DNA from: Candidatus Omnitrophota bacterium
Lineage (GTDB): Bacteria; Omnitrophota; Gorgyraeia; B26-G9
Length of the DNA stretch: 21,488 nucleotides
Direction: 5' to 3'
NCBI GenBank assembly: GCA_022013205.1
Contig: JAKLQT010000026.1
Coordinates: 1 to 21,488 of the forward strand
Part shown: positions 7,581 through 16,465 of the stretch, in pieces
How the letters are laid out: each line of letters begins with the position of its first letter
How positions within the stretch are numbered: the first letter of the stretch is position 1
Position numbers and translations under genes: made by a program
Notes under the pieces: model-generated
The model's database searches: none
Seen by the model: only the letters and a program-made list of their open reading frames with translations
Told to the model about the DNA's origin: nothing

Positions 7581-8726
7581 TCAACCCTTTCTTGCTCCTT
7601 GTTTTGACAGAAGCCTTTCATACAAATTCTCAATGTTATTCATCATATCAGCCGCGCTAAATGCCGCTTTTTCAAGCCGGCGGCGGCCTTTTTGTCCCAT
7701 ACTCTTTGCTAATTGCCTATTATCTAAAAGCTCTTGAATCCTCTTTGCCAGGCCCGCGGCATCTCCTGGTTTTATAAGGTAACCGTTGTCACCTTGTTTA
7801 ACAACTTCCCTTATCCCATCAGTATCATAGGCAACAATCGGCTTAGCAGACGCCATTGCTTCTAGTAAGGCTATTGGGAGCCCCTCCCAAAGCGAGCTGA
7901 GCACTACAACATCCATCAGAGAAATTAAATCCGGAATGTCTTTTCGCCAACCCAGAAGCTTTACCCGGGAACCCAATTCATTGCGCTTAATCTCTCTTTC
8001 CATTTTATGCCTTAAAGGGCCGTCCCCAATACAGACAAAATCAACTTCTTTATTTTGTTTAGCAATAATAACTGCCGCTTTTATGAAATCAAGGGGATTT
8101 TTTTGCGCCTTAAGGCACGCGATCATCCCGACAATCGGTTTTTCTTCTTTTGTGTGCCGCTTTGCCGCATTATAAAACTTATTTATTTCTATTCCATAGC
8201 GGATTTTCTCATACTGTTTTGCTGTTCCGATTTTATTATCTAAACCTTTTTTTATATCACTATCTGATACCGTGACAAAACGCGCGGTTATTCCTGCTGT
8301 AAGGCGCTCTAAAAAAATATACACTGCCTTTACCGGCTTAGGGAGATATTCATGAAAGCTCCAGCCGTGAACAGAGTGAATAATAATCGGAACTTCAGCA
8401 AATTTTGCCGCCCAACGGCCGAGAATACCTGCTTTTGAGCTATGTGTATGTACAATAGAAATTTTCTTCTGCTTCATGAAGCGCGCAAGGGCAAAAAAAG
8501 CGAGGATATCCTGTATTGGAGAAAAGCTGCGTTTTAAACACTTTAGAAAATGGAAACTTATCGCGTTATATCGGCCGATATCATCATATAACCCCCCCCA
8601 GGGGGCGCTAATAAAATATTTTTCATACTTTTCGCTATCTAAATTAGCGATGGTATATAACGCGTTCTTTTGCGCTCCCCCTAAAGCAAGATTTGTTATT
8701 ATATGTAAAACACTGACCTTTTCCAA
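7581..8726 (-). CDS. Glycosyltransferase family 4 (GT-B fold)
   Basis: A 381-residue cytoplasmic or membrane-associated sugar transferase using a nucleotide-sugar donor. The N-terminal half opens with LHIITNLALGGAQKNAL (about 7-23, the glycine-rich GGA..N loop of GT4 enzymes) and has HTHSSKAG (93-100). The C-terminal donor-binding half has the EX7E motif in EGLPIALLE (E281 and E289), then VAYDTDGIREVV and NGYLIKPGD (314-322). A retaining mechanism and a role in lipopolysaccharide, capsule or exopolysaccharide synthesis follow from the family; the sugar is unknown. The start is TTG at 8724-8726 with GAGGG upstream, and there is no better in-frame ATG. It is a single gene converging with the pilin gene. 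Confidence 0.93.
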   Translation of the reverse strand: MEKVSVLHIITNLALGGAQKNALYTIANLDSEKYEKYFISAPWGGLYDDIGRYNAISFHFLKCLKRSFSPIQDILAFFALARFMKQKKISIVHTHSSKAGILGRWAAKFAEVPIIIHSVHGWSFHEYLPKPVKAVYIFLERLTAGITARFVTVSDSDIKKGLDNKIGTAKQYEKIRYGIEINKFYNAAKRHTKEEKPIVGMIACLKAQKNPLDFIKAAVIIAKQNKEVDFVCIGDGPLRHKMEREIKRNELGSRVKLLGWRKDIPDLISLMDVVVLSSLWEGLPIALLEAMASAKPIVAYDTDGIREVVKQGDNGYLIKPGDAAGLAKRIQELLDNRQLAKSMGQKGRRRLEKAAFSAADMMNNIENLYERLLSKQGARKG

Positions 8727-8780
8727 TCTTACCCTCAGTTCGTTGCAATTGCGCGCGCGTAATGTTTTAAAACTTGTATA

Positions 8781-8789
8781 ATTATAACA
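8781..8789 (-). promoter_or_regulatory. Extended -10 promoter of the glycosyltransferase gene
   Basis: On the minus strand TGTTATAAT gives a perfect TATAAT (8781-8786) preceded by the TG of an extended -10. The sequence 17 nt further upstream (TTTATT) is a weak -35. The expected start is near 8774, leaving a leader of about 50 nt that contains an alternating GC run (8752-8760). Confidence 0.45.
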
Positions 8790-8828
8790 AAAAGCTCGGT
8801 TATAATAAAGCGCTATTTTGCCAAGGAT

Positions 8829-9063
8829 GGTAATGTATGAGTTACGGGGGGATATTAAGTTTTTTAAACGAGGCAGTTGGGGAAATCTGTTTTGACGGAT
8901 TTAATTTGCTGCTGTGACAAGGATGTCAAACAGCAGTAAATTCCCTCGCAGACGGACAGGATGTCCGTCGAGAATGAGCCAAAATAGATTTTTCCAACTG
9001 CGTTTCGAATTACGTTAACAGTCTTAAATTAGTAAAAATTTCCCCCGTAACTCACCGGTTACC
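8829..9063 (+). ncRNA. Candidate structured RNA with two CsrA-like GGA hairpins
   Basis: A nested palindrome. Outer arms 8829-8850 and 9042-9063 pair over 22 positions with 18 matches, including a perfect 13-bp TGAGTTACGGGGG block. An inner stem pairs 8866-8870 with 9001-9005, then after an AGG bulge 8874-8894 with 8980-9000: 18 Watson-Crick pairs and 3 G-T positions, all of which become G-U pairs only in plus-strand RNA. It closes a three-way junction. Hairpin 1 (8903-8942) has a stem of about 17 bp, a 2-nt bulge and loop AGGA. Hairpin 2 (8951-8969) has an 8-bp perfect stem and loop GGA. Both tips read ACA(A)GGATGT, the published SELEX consensus for CsrA/RsmA. A plus-strand TATAAT at 8801-8806 would start RNA about 16 nt before the element. 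No terminator was found. Transcription and CsrA binding are inferred; a mobile palindromic repeat is the main alternative. Confidence 0.5.
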
Positions 9064-9123
9064 CTATAACCTTTCCGCTCTGAGTGATTTCAGTGGTTTA
9101 CAGTCGATAGAAAAGCATAAAAA

Positions 9124-9179
9124 GCGTAAAGCGAATTAAGTTTACGAATTGCGCGTTGGCGAGTTAGCGTTTAGCGAAT
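9124..9179. repeat. Degenerate heptamer array (GCGAATT-like)
   Basis: Runs of seven-base units such as GCGTAAA, GCGAATT, ACGAATT, GCGCGTT, GCGAGTT, AGCGTTT and AGCGAAT, with one or two phase slips. The units resemble the minus-strand units of the array at 1-84 (ACGAATT, ACGAGTT). It lies about 75 nt beyond the stop of the 2325-codon gene. Confidence 0.5.
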
Positions 9180-9253
9180 AGAAAAAATTAGGCTCTTTCT
9201 TGTTCAAAGTGGAGTAGTTTCTGTAAGATAATGAATCATGCCGCATGCTTTAA

Positions 9254-12200
9254 TTATACCGATTGTTCAAAATGATTAAAAGGCTTAAAAGTTTCTTTGC
9301 GCTTGATAATTGCCTTTTTTGGCTTGGCGTCTTTTAATCCAAAAATTTTTTCCAGGAAAATCCTAAATCCTTCAATTTCAGATGTTGTCGCGTTTTGTTT
9401 AATCTGTTCAAATATCGTCTCAAGTGCTGCCAGATTATACTCAGCAATTTCTTGCGGCAAAGAAACATGGAGCAATGCAGTTACTTTTATGCGCAGCATT
9501 GCGTCAAGTTTCAGGCCGTGTTTTGAAAAAACAATTCTCCAAATAGCAGCTAATAATTCTTTGCTGGTATCTGTGCCTTTATGCATTAAATATTTTCGTA
9601 TGACAAGCAGCGCCGTAGAAACTTCGTAGTAATCGTCGGAACTAAGCATCTTCAATACTGCTCCTCTGGCTGGCTCATTATTATCTATAAGTTCCGCAAG
9701 AAAGGCCCTTTTCTCAGCTATTGACTCTAAAAACCTGGCAAATTTCACATCAGGAACAACGAGTTGTGCTAGTTTCCTGGTTACGATTGGAACCTCTCCC
9801 ATTTCAGAGGCCGCAATCATAGAGATCTCCTGCAGGGAACCGCCAATTTCAAGCAGCTTGCTTATTAATCTCTCCAATTGCATTCTCTCCGGCACCCCCC
9901 ATTTTTCTAAATCTATGTTTTTGTATTTTTCAACAAAAAAAACCAGCATTTCAATACGCACAAGAAAATTCTCTCTTACCTGAACAGGAAAAGCAGTGTT
10001 TTCTTCGGCAATATTTTTTTGCGCTGAAATAATTTCATACACAATTTCCCTCAATTCCTGATACGACATTCCTCTTATTGATCTTGCTGCTATTGGTTTT
10101 TGTTTCCCTTTTTCTACTAATTCGCGCTGGGCTTTTGAAAAAATTACTTTTATTTGTCTTTGCGCTATCTGCAATTTTTTCCCAAGCCAGGCCGTTGTTT
10201 TTTTATGATTTGCAAATTCCTGTTCAAAATAGCCTAAGATTGTTCCCAGAAGCCTACTGTATGCCCCCTGGCCTGCCTTATCCGAATAGGCTATACTATG
10301 CAGCCAACGCATAAAATTTAAAGAAAAAAGAGGCTCGTTAAAATAGAAGGTTTCCGCTACTTTTTTACTAAAAAAGTCTCTATCTCTATCATTATTAATT
10401 AAACCTCTCCAAAAAAACATTTCCTCAGCATATTTAGCCAGCAAAAGATTGCTTGTAAATATTTCTTGCGCGGCTGTGTCTTTTTCAAAGCGGATTATTA
10501 GATATTCAAAGATATTATTGATTTCTTTTTGAATGAGTATTTTATAATTAACATTCCGCGTCTCCATCTCCATCCACTTATTCAGCATAAACAAGCTTCT
10601 CAAGGCCAAAACTAAATTTGCCTGCGGTACTGTATTGCCAAGGCGCCCATCTACTTGTTTAATCTTTGCTTCTATTTGGGCGGCTCTATCAAGACCGCAA
10701 AGGCCTTCATATTTAAGCGCATCAAACATTACTGAAAGCATAATAAACCTTAAATAGGGAGCCTCTTCATTAACATATTCTTCTAATTGATCCCAGTAAT
10801 ATGAAGTTTCCTCTGCCCTCATAAGCATCAAAAGCTTCTCCTCTAACGCGTTTCTAGTATCTAAAACATCAATGCTTTTTCCCTGTGTTTGCTTAAATAA
10901 TTGATCAATCTCCGTTATATGTGGGAGGCAGGCCAGTTCTGCCAGCATATGCTCCGGTAACGATTCGATAACATACCGGCATCTTTCCTGAAATTCCGGA
11001 GCTGCCGAGAGGCCCTCTAAAACAATCCGGTTAACTTTGTCTACGGCAGGAATGAAGTTTTTTAACGCTTCTTCCCTTGATGTAACCTGCGGGATTAACT
11101 CTTGCGTATTGCGTATAATTCTTTTCCCTTTGGTCACTTGTTCTAAAAACACCGTTAATTCAGACATCGCCGTATCCATGGAGTCTATTCTTTGGAACAA
11201 TTCTTCTGGGCCATCCAGGCTAATCTTTTCTTTAGTTTTTCCGTTTTTCATTAAATCAAGCGCTTGTATAAATCTTTGATCATGCCGCAGGGAAAATTTA
11301 AAAGCAGATAATCCGTCAAGAAATCTTTTGCCGTCTTTAACTATGGCGACAATAAGTATCATTTGCTTTGTAAACTTTTTTTCTTGAGCGTCCATTTTAC
11401 CGCTAAATCTTTCCAGCGCGGAAAAAGCATTGCCTTGTTCATCCATATAATCCCGGGCAGCATAAAGAATCTGAAGGAACCTTTCATCATTGCTTTTTAA
11501 CATCAGGAAATCATGCAGCTTTTCCAATCCTTTGGTATCGGCAGAAAGCACTTTGTTTAATGTTTCTAAATTCACTTGAAGCCTTTTTACTGTACCAACG
11601 ATGTTTAAAGCCTTTAAAAATTTTTCTTCATCTCCAATTTTCTCTCTCAAAGCATGTAATTTTTCTCCAAAAGCCGCTTCTTCTAAAGATAAAAACAGGC
11701 CTGCCCGCAGCCCATGTTGTTCGCGTATTAACAGCCCCGGCATAGTTAATTTTCCTGTTTCGTCTTTTTGATCATCTAATTCAAATTTCCAACCATTGGC
11801 AGCATTGCTGTGTCTTAAAAACTTTTCCAGTTCATCAAGAGAGATAAATCTTTTTTCAGTCATCTTTTTATATACCTGTTCTAACTGCTCAAGCATTATT
11901 TTAAAATGCTCCTCTAGAGGAAGAATTGATATAAATTCGCGCAAGAGAATCAACAGGTTTTCCTTATCTTCAAACCCGTGTTTTTTGAATATCTGCTGCC
12001 ATAAATTGCGCAAATACACCTTCTCCTGCTCTGTTATTTGTTCGGACTGATTTATCTTCCTTAACTGTACTCTTGTTTGTTCTAAGAGCCCGCCTTTATC
12101 AACTTCAATAACGCTGAAGGCCCCTTTAGAAAATTCCCTGTTTATTTTAAAACCGTTTTTAATTAATGCCTCCCTGAGCCTGGCGTTTGTTTCTTTTATC

Positions 12201-15200
12201 TTTGGTAAGACAATAATCCATTTGCCTTTTTGTTTTAAAAGTCTTCTAGCAGCAAGCAGCTCTTTGTCGTTCGGCATGCTTAATGCAGTTAAAGAATTCT
12301 CAAAAACAGAACATATAATATCTGCTTGATCAGCTGAATCCTTTGCCTGAGTTTCTACAGAAAAAGATTTAACAACAGTCTTCGCGCCCGGGTGATTACT
12401 AAGCATTTTTTCAAAAATCGTTTTTTCAAACGGGGTTAAACCTGAAAAATAAATTGACAGCTCCGGCAGGTTTACTTTATGTCCAGAGAACATGGCCTCT
12501 AAGGTTTGCCATACAAAAGTTTCTCCGATTAATCTCAGGAAGTCCCTTTTCCGCGGGTTATCTGAGGCTACTTGCGAACCAGACCATTTATTAAGAACAA
12601 ATATAAGCTCTGTTTCTATTTGTTTTATTTTGTTTTCAAGGCCGAGCATTTGCGCGTTTATTCTGCTCATGCTTTTTGCATCAGCATATGCTTCCTGGAG
12701 AACTCCCTCTTCCCAAATATTTTCCGCCTGTCGAATAAGCTCTTTGTCTTCGTCAGAGAAAAAGCCGCTGTTTTGTTCCGCAAACGCTCTGAGTTTAAAT
12801 AAAAGCGCCTTAAAACGCGGCCGCTCTTTAAAGGAAGGGTATATATCTTCTAGTATTTCATACAGGAATGGAATATCATTATTAACATCAAAATCAATAC
12901 TATCTATAATTAAATCCTCTTGTTCGTTTAGCTTCTCATAAACAGCAAGAATGTTTTCTAAAGTGGCGAATTCCTTGTTTTTCCCTTCGTCTAAAAGATG
13001 CGCAAACAAAACATTCTGATAACTATGCAGCGCTTTTACCATTTTCAGTAACTGCTCTGAAGTAATCGTGGGGTGCTTTTTTAATAAATCCAGGAATCTC
13101 TGGCCCTGTTTTTCTCCTTTATCAGCCTCGATAAGATTATATTCCATAGTTATATATTCATCGTTTATTTTAAATCCGTATTGCATCAGCAATTCCCGGC
13201 ACCGCCTCACTAAATATTTTCCCTTTGGCAAAACAACAACAAACTTGCCCTTTTGCCGCAAAAGCATTCTCGCGTTATCAAGATACTGTTCTAGTAAAAA
13301 ATGCTTTTGCTCCTGCACCGGGTCGAAAACAGAACACACGAAATCCGCGGTATTAGCACGAGTTTTTACATTTTCTGAAGCCGTAAAACATTCAACCTTT
13401 GCTAACCTGTTTGTTTTTTCGTTTAAGGCTTTCTCAATAATCATTTTTTCTAAGGCTGTTGATTGTGGAAAATAAATCTTTTTACCCGGGAATTTGTTTG
13501 TGTATCTATCTGCCGCGTATAATAAAGCTCTCCATCCTGAGGCAGCCTGAACAAGCGGCCAGAACGCCTGGTTGTGGACATCCCTGACTTGCGTCTTTCC
13601 CGCGGATAATTTTTGCAAAACATCAATAAATTCCTTTTCTATCTGCTGCATTTTCTTATGCAGGCCTATTATTTTATAATTCATTTGCTGCAATTTACCG
13701 GCATCCGCGTAATTTTCGCTAATAATATCCTGCCCCCAAATAAGCCTCGCCTGCTTAATAAGCGCCTTATCTTTATCGGCAAGAAAATCTTCATTCAATT
13801 CTAGGAATACGCCCAGCTCATCTAATAACGATCTAATATTCGAAGACTCTGTAAACTGGGGGTATATAGCTTCAAGCCTTTGAAAAAGCCGGCGAATATC
13901 GTGATGAATATTAAGCTCCAGCTTTTCTAAAGTATCGCCTTGCGCGCTCAGGAGTTCCCCGCATACCGTCATTATTTGTTCTAAATGGCTAAAATCATCC
14001 TCCTGACCTTCTTCCATGAAATGGGTAAGCAAAACATTTTGGTATTTACGCAGAGCCCTTAGCATAAATCGCAATTGCTCCGGCGCAAGAATAGGCGTTT
14101 TTTCTATGCGCCCTCCCAAAAGCCGCAGGGACAGAGAGTTAACCGGAACAGTGTCAATGTTGAGTGTTGACTCTCCTGGAAACTGGTTTTTTCTTCTTTT
14201 ACCGATTTCAGTTAAACTTACTTTATCCTCTTCAATTAGCGGAGCATCAATAAAGCAAAGCGCTGCTTGATTTTTTGCCTCCAAAGACTGAATTTTTTTC
14301 CAATCAGCGTTTTTCTGTTTTTGAAAAACCAAAACATAAAACTTGCGTTTTTGTATGCTTATAGCCTGGGCCTCTATTTTTTCACTTTCCTCATCGGTTA
14401 GTATATTGTTTTGATGCTTCATAACCTGCGCGGCAATTTGTTCTAATTGCAGCGTAAAGCCAAAACCTTCTAAAACCCTAATCCCTTCCTCAGGCAAATA
14501 TTTATTAAACGGCACGGTAATCACAAAATAGCCCTTTTCTTTTAAAACTTTATTCACCTGATAAAAAATATTAAGTATTTCCCGCGGGCTTGCTCTGTGT
14601 AAATTAAAACAGGAGGTTACCGCGTCAAAAGAGCTCTCGGCAATAGGCCAGGATTCATCGGCAGGGGAAAAAAGCTGCTGATTTGGATTTTTTCCGGCAA
14701 GCATTCCGTATGGAGGATAGACCAAATCGGTTACCTCAGGCACACACTTCAATAAACCGCTTTTTGCTTTTTCCCTGCCTGCCGCATAGCCGCTGGAGAA
14801 AAAAGCATCATGATCTAAAACTTTTATTGATTGTTTTTCTTTAAATAAAATTGGGAATAAATCATGAGCGCCCAATACGGAAAACCATCCGGCTGAGCGT
14901 TTGATTAATTTAAGATAATCTCTTTCCTCTCTGCCTTTTCTTGCCTGCCATCTCGATAACCTTGTATTAAGAAATTCTGTAATTATTTTTATTTTTTCAC
15001 TATGAAAAATAGCTGCTTGTGTTCCTATACCTTGAAGCTTGCCCTGGATTTCACCATATTCAACCTGTCCCTGAGGCCAAAATATTTCCAGCTTATCGGC
15101 AAATTCTTTATCCCGCGCTGATAAATACTCTGCTTCCCTTAGCCAGCCGGCAAAACTTAAAATATCCTTAACGCATGTGAGAAACTCAGGACAAGGAAGT

Positions 15201-16231
15201 TTTCCGAGAAGAAATTTGTGCATTTTATTTATTTCTCTAATTCTCTGCTTTTCTTCCTGTATTATCTCCTCTTCCTCTTCCGCCGTTAGTCCTCCCTCCT
15301 GAATTTCAGATAAAGCTCCTCCATTTTCATAATAGGAGAGTATAACCCGCAGTTGTTCGGCTTTAGCTCTTCGGGTAAATGTTTTCAACAGATATGGAGC
15401 ATATTTGTAAATCTCTTCCAGTTTTGAGTCAATTTGCCTTCTGTAATAGGCTCTGACAACCTGTTCAGCCTTAATTCTGCCTTCTGTTGCTTGCTCAACA
15501 ATTCTGCCGAATTCTAACGCGTTTCCGCCTATTGTATTGGCAATACCGGCGGTAGCAACATTCAAAACCTTTAGCATGGCATGGCTAAAGATAGCTTCTC
15601 TAAAGCGGGTAAAATATAAGTCTCCGGTCATTATTAATTCTTTTTCCTGTTCGTCTAAGGACAGCTTAGAAGAAATTTCTACAAACTCGTTATCCTCGTC
15701 ATTAAACCGGTGGCTAAGCAAAAAAGGAATGATTTTTTCCCGCATCACTTTTACAGCTTTTTGTTTTTCTTCTTCATTATTTCTCCAGAGCCTTTTGCCA
15801 AAATCCAGAGATTGCAGCATAAAAGAAACAACATCCCTATTATTACCATCCGCTTCTTTCTTACTGCGAACCTTGAATAAGTCATACAATCCTCGCGGTA
15901 CATCCTGCTTTGTTAACTCAAACCATGTTTTACCTGTATCTCTACAAAGGTTGTTGACCGCATTTCTTAGCTGAGGGTCAGTCATTTTCGGCCAGTCAAG
16001 CGAAGTGTTTTTTAAGCGGGTTATATCGTGTTGCAGAGAAGCATCAAAATACTTTTGAAAATTTTCAGTTTGCAGTTGTGCCCTAGGACTTAACGTGCTT
16101 ACATTTTCTTTGGATATTTGAACAGGAGCGCCTACTGCAAAAAGTAAATCCATCAGCACAAAAGACTGCACAAGAACAAAGGAAACCGCTTGATTTATAA
16201 CTCGTTTTTTGGAAACTAATTTCTTTTTCAT
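9254..16231 (-). CDS. Giant exported helical protein with three degenerate methyltransferase-like domains
   Basis: 2325 residues. The N-terminus has a lysine-rich start, a hydrophobic segment (about 15-34) and a possible signal-peptidase site after AVGA (35), so it is probably exported or anchored. Three tandem units follow, each a helical segment plus a Rossmann-like domain: unit 1 about 330-640, unit 2 about 715-1040, unit 3 about 1055-1385. Shared landmarks are YQNVL (730, 1071), YADA (841, 1182), DFVCSVF/DIICSVF (963, 1304) and LRQKGKFVVVLPK/LKQKGKWIIVLPK (991, 1332). Unit 1 keeps the most methyltransferase-like stretch (SSFDAVTSCFNLHRASPREI, then LKEKGYFVITVP), but no unit has a GxGxG SAM loop. 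Residues 1390-2325 are almost all helix and low in glycine. The leader has only a weak GGA ribosome-binding site. No known family was recognised for the whole; it may be a scaffold or surface protein. Confidence 0.85.
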   Translation of the reverse strand: MKKKLVSKKRVINQAVSFVLVQSFVLMDLLFAVGAPVQISKENVSTLSPRAQLQTENFQKYFDASLQHDITRLKNTSLDWPKMTDPQLRNAVNNLCRDTGKTWFELTKQDVPRGLYDLFKVRSKKEADGNNRDVVSFMLQSLDFGKRLWRNNEEEKQKAVKVMREKIIPFLLSHRFNDEDNEFVEISSKLSLDEQEKELIMTGDLYFTRFREAIFSHAMLKVLNVATAGIANTIGGNALEFGRIVEQATEGRIKAEQVVRAYYRRQIDSKLEEIYKYAPYLLKTFTRRAKAEQLRVILSYYENGGALSEIQEGGLTAEEEEEIIQEEKQRIREINKMHKFLLGKLPCPEFLTCVKDILSFAGWLREAEYLSARDKEFADKLEIFWPQGQVEYGEIQGKLQGIGTQAAIFHSEKIKIITEFLNTRLSRWQARKGREERDYLKLIKRSAGWFSVLGAHDLFPILFKEKQSIKVLDHDAFFSSGYAAGREKAKSGLLKCVPEVTDLVYPPYGMLAGKNPNQQLFSPADESWPIAESSFDAVTSCFNLHRASPREILNIFYQVNKVLKEKGYFVITVPFNKYLPEEGIRVLEGFGFTLQLEQIAAQVMKHQNNILTDEESEKIEAQAISIQKRKFYVLVFQKQKNADWKKIQSLEAKNQAALCFIDAPLIEEDKVSLTEIGKRRKNQFPGESTLNIDTVPVNSLSLRLLGGRIEKTPILAPEQLRFMLRALRKYQNVLLTHFMEEGQEDDFSHLEQIMTVCGELLSAQGDTLEKLELNIHHDIRRLFQRLEAIYPQFTESSNIRSLLDELGVFLELNEDFLADKDKALIKQARLIWGQDIISENYADAGKLQQMNYKIIGLHKKMQQIEKEFIDVLQKLSAGKTQVRDVHNQAFWPLVQAASGWRALLYAADRYTNKFPGKKIYFPQSTALEKMIIEKALNEKTNRLAKVECFTASENVKTRANTADFVCSVFDPVQEQKHFLLEQYLDNARMLLRQKGKFVVVLPKGKYLVRRCRELLMQYGFKINDEYITMEYNLIEADKGEKQGQRFLDLLKKHPTITSEQLLKMVKALHSYQNVLFAHLLDEGKNKEFATLENILAVYEKLNEQEDLIIDSIDFDVNNDIPFLYEILEDIYPSFKERPRFKALLFKLRAFAEQNSGFFSDEDKELIRQAENIWEEGVLQEAYADAKSMSRINAQMLGLENKIKQIETELIFVLNKWSGSQVASDNPRKRDFLRLIGETFVWQTLEAMFSGHKVNLPELSIYFSGLTPFEKTIFEKMLSNHPGAKTVVKSFSVETQAKDSADQADIICSVFENSLTALSMPNDKELLAARRLLKQKGKWIIVLPKIKETNARLREALIKNGFKINREFSKGAFSVIEVDKGGLLEQTRVQLRKINQSEQITEQEKVYLRNLWQQIFKKHGFEDKENLLILLREFISILPLEEHFKIMLEQLEQVYKKMTEKRFISLDELEKFLRHSNAANGWKFELDDQKDETGKLTMPGLLIREQHGLRAGLFLSLEEAAFGEKLHALREKIGDEEKFLKALNIVGTVKRLQVNLETLNKVLSADTKGLEKLHDFLMLKSNDERFLQILYAARDYMDEQGNAFSALERFSGKMDAQEKKFTKQMILIVAIVKDGKRFLDGLSAFKFSLRHDQRFIQALDLMKNGKTKEKISLDGPEELFQRIDSMDTAMSELTVFLEQVTKGKRIIRNTQELIPQVTSREEALKNFIPAVDKVNRIVLEGLSAAPEFQERCRYVIESLPEHMLAELACLPHITEIDQLFKQTQGKSIDVLDTRNALEEKLLMLMRAEETSYYWDQLEEYVNEEAPYLRFIMLSVMFDALKYEGLCGLDRAAQIEAKIKQVDGRLGNTVPQANLVLALRSLFMLNKWMEMETRNVNYKILIQKEINNIFEYLIIRFEKDTAAQEIFTSNLLLAKYAEEMFFWRGLINNDRDRDFFSKKVAETFYFNEPLFSLNFMRWLHSIAYSDKAGQGAYSRLLGTILGYFEQEFANHKKTTAWLGKKLQIAQRQIKVIFSKAQRELVEKGKQKPIAARSIRGMSYQELREIVYEIISAQKNIAEENTAFPVQVRENFLVRIEMLVFFVEKYKNIDLEKWGVPERMQLERLISKLLEIGGSLQEISMIAASEMGEVPIVTRKLAQLVVPDVKFARFLESIAEKRAFLAELIDNNEPARGAVLKMLSSDDYYEVSTALLVIRKYLMHKGTDTSKELLAAIWRIVFSKHGLKLDAMLRIKVTALLHVSLPQEIAEYNLAALETIFEQIKQNATTSEIEGFRIFLEKIFGLKDAKPKKAIIKRKETFKPFNHFEQSV

Positions 16232-16291
16232 AAATAAATCCGTGTTATTTTACTTAATCACCCCTAACTATTACTAAATAAAAGAGGTAAA

Positions 16292-16320
16292 AGTATACCA
16301 TACCTTTTAGCAGTCTGCAA
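16292..16320 (-). promoter_or_regulatory. Promoter of the giant gene
   Basis: On the minus strand TGGTATACT provides an extended -10 (TATACT at 16292-16297) with a weak TTGCAG -35 (16315-16320) at 17 nt. The leader would be about 54 nt. The -10 context AAAGTATACCA is shared with the promoter at 20336-20341. Confidence 0.45.
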
Positions 16321-16340
16321 AAATTTAAAAAGAAACCAAT

Positions 16341-16465
16341 CCTGGATAGAGAACACTTTTTCTTTGCATTTTAAACAGACTGGAGGAATTGTATTCGCGG
16401 ATTTAAAGGTTTACTGTTACTATCGGTTGCTAACGGTTAATATTAGTTACTAGAGGTTACATATG
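16341..16465. repeat. GAACAC motif plus GTTACTA decamer array (copy 2)
   Basis: CCTGGATAGAGAACACTTTTT-like motif at 16341-16361, then after about 54 nt five 10-nt units (16416-16465) beginning GTTACTA, GTTGCTA, GTTAATA, GTTACTA, GTTACAT. It is the second copy of the composite at 1479-1540. The array supplies the last codons and stop of the small coding region at 16443-16805. Confidence 0.75.

Larger units (their letters stand above)
8727..9253. other. 527-nt gene-free spacer with structured element
   Basis: No protein gene was seen. The stretch holds, left to right, the minus-strand promoter and leader of the glycosyltransferase gene, a plus-strand TATAAT box at 8801-8806, the 235-nt nested palindrome (8829-9063), and a degenerate heptamer array (9124-9179) next to the 3' end of the 2325-codon gene. 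Confidence 0.8.

Noticed and set aside
8750..8762. Alternating GC run as a Z-DNA or regulatory site
   Set aside because: It is only about 9 nt long and has no repeat partner. It is probably just part of the glycosyltransferase leader.
8829..9063. Transposon with terminal inverted repeats
   Set aside because: No transposase and no clear target-site duplication at the ends, and the G-U-only mismatches favour RNA. A non-autonomous palindromic repeat is not excluded and is kept as the alternative.
13000..14900. Functional SAM methyltransferase in the giant protein
   Set aside because: None of the three Rossmann-like copies shows a GxGxG-type SAM loop, and an export signal is present.
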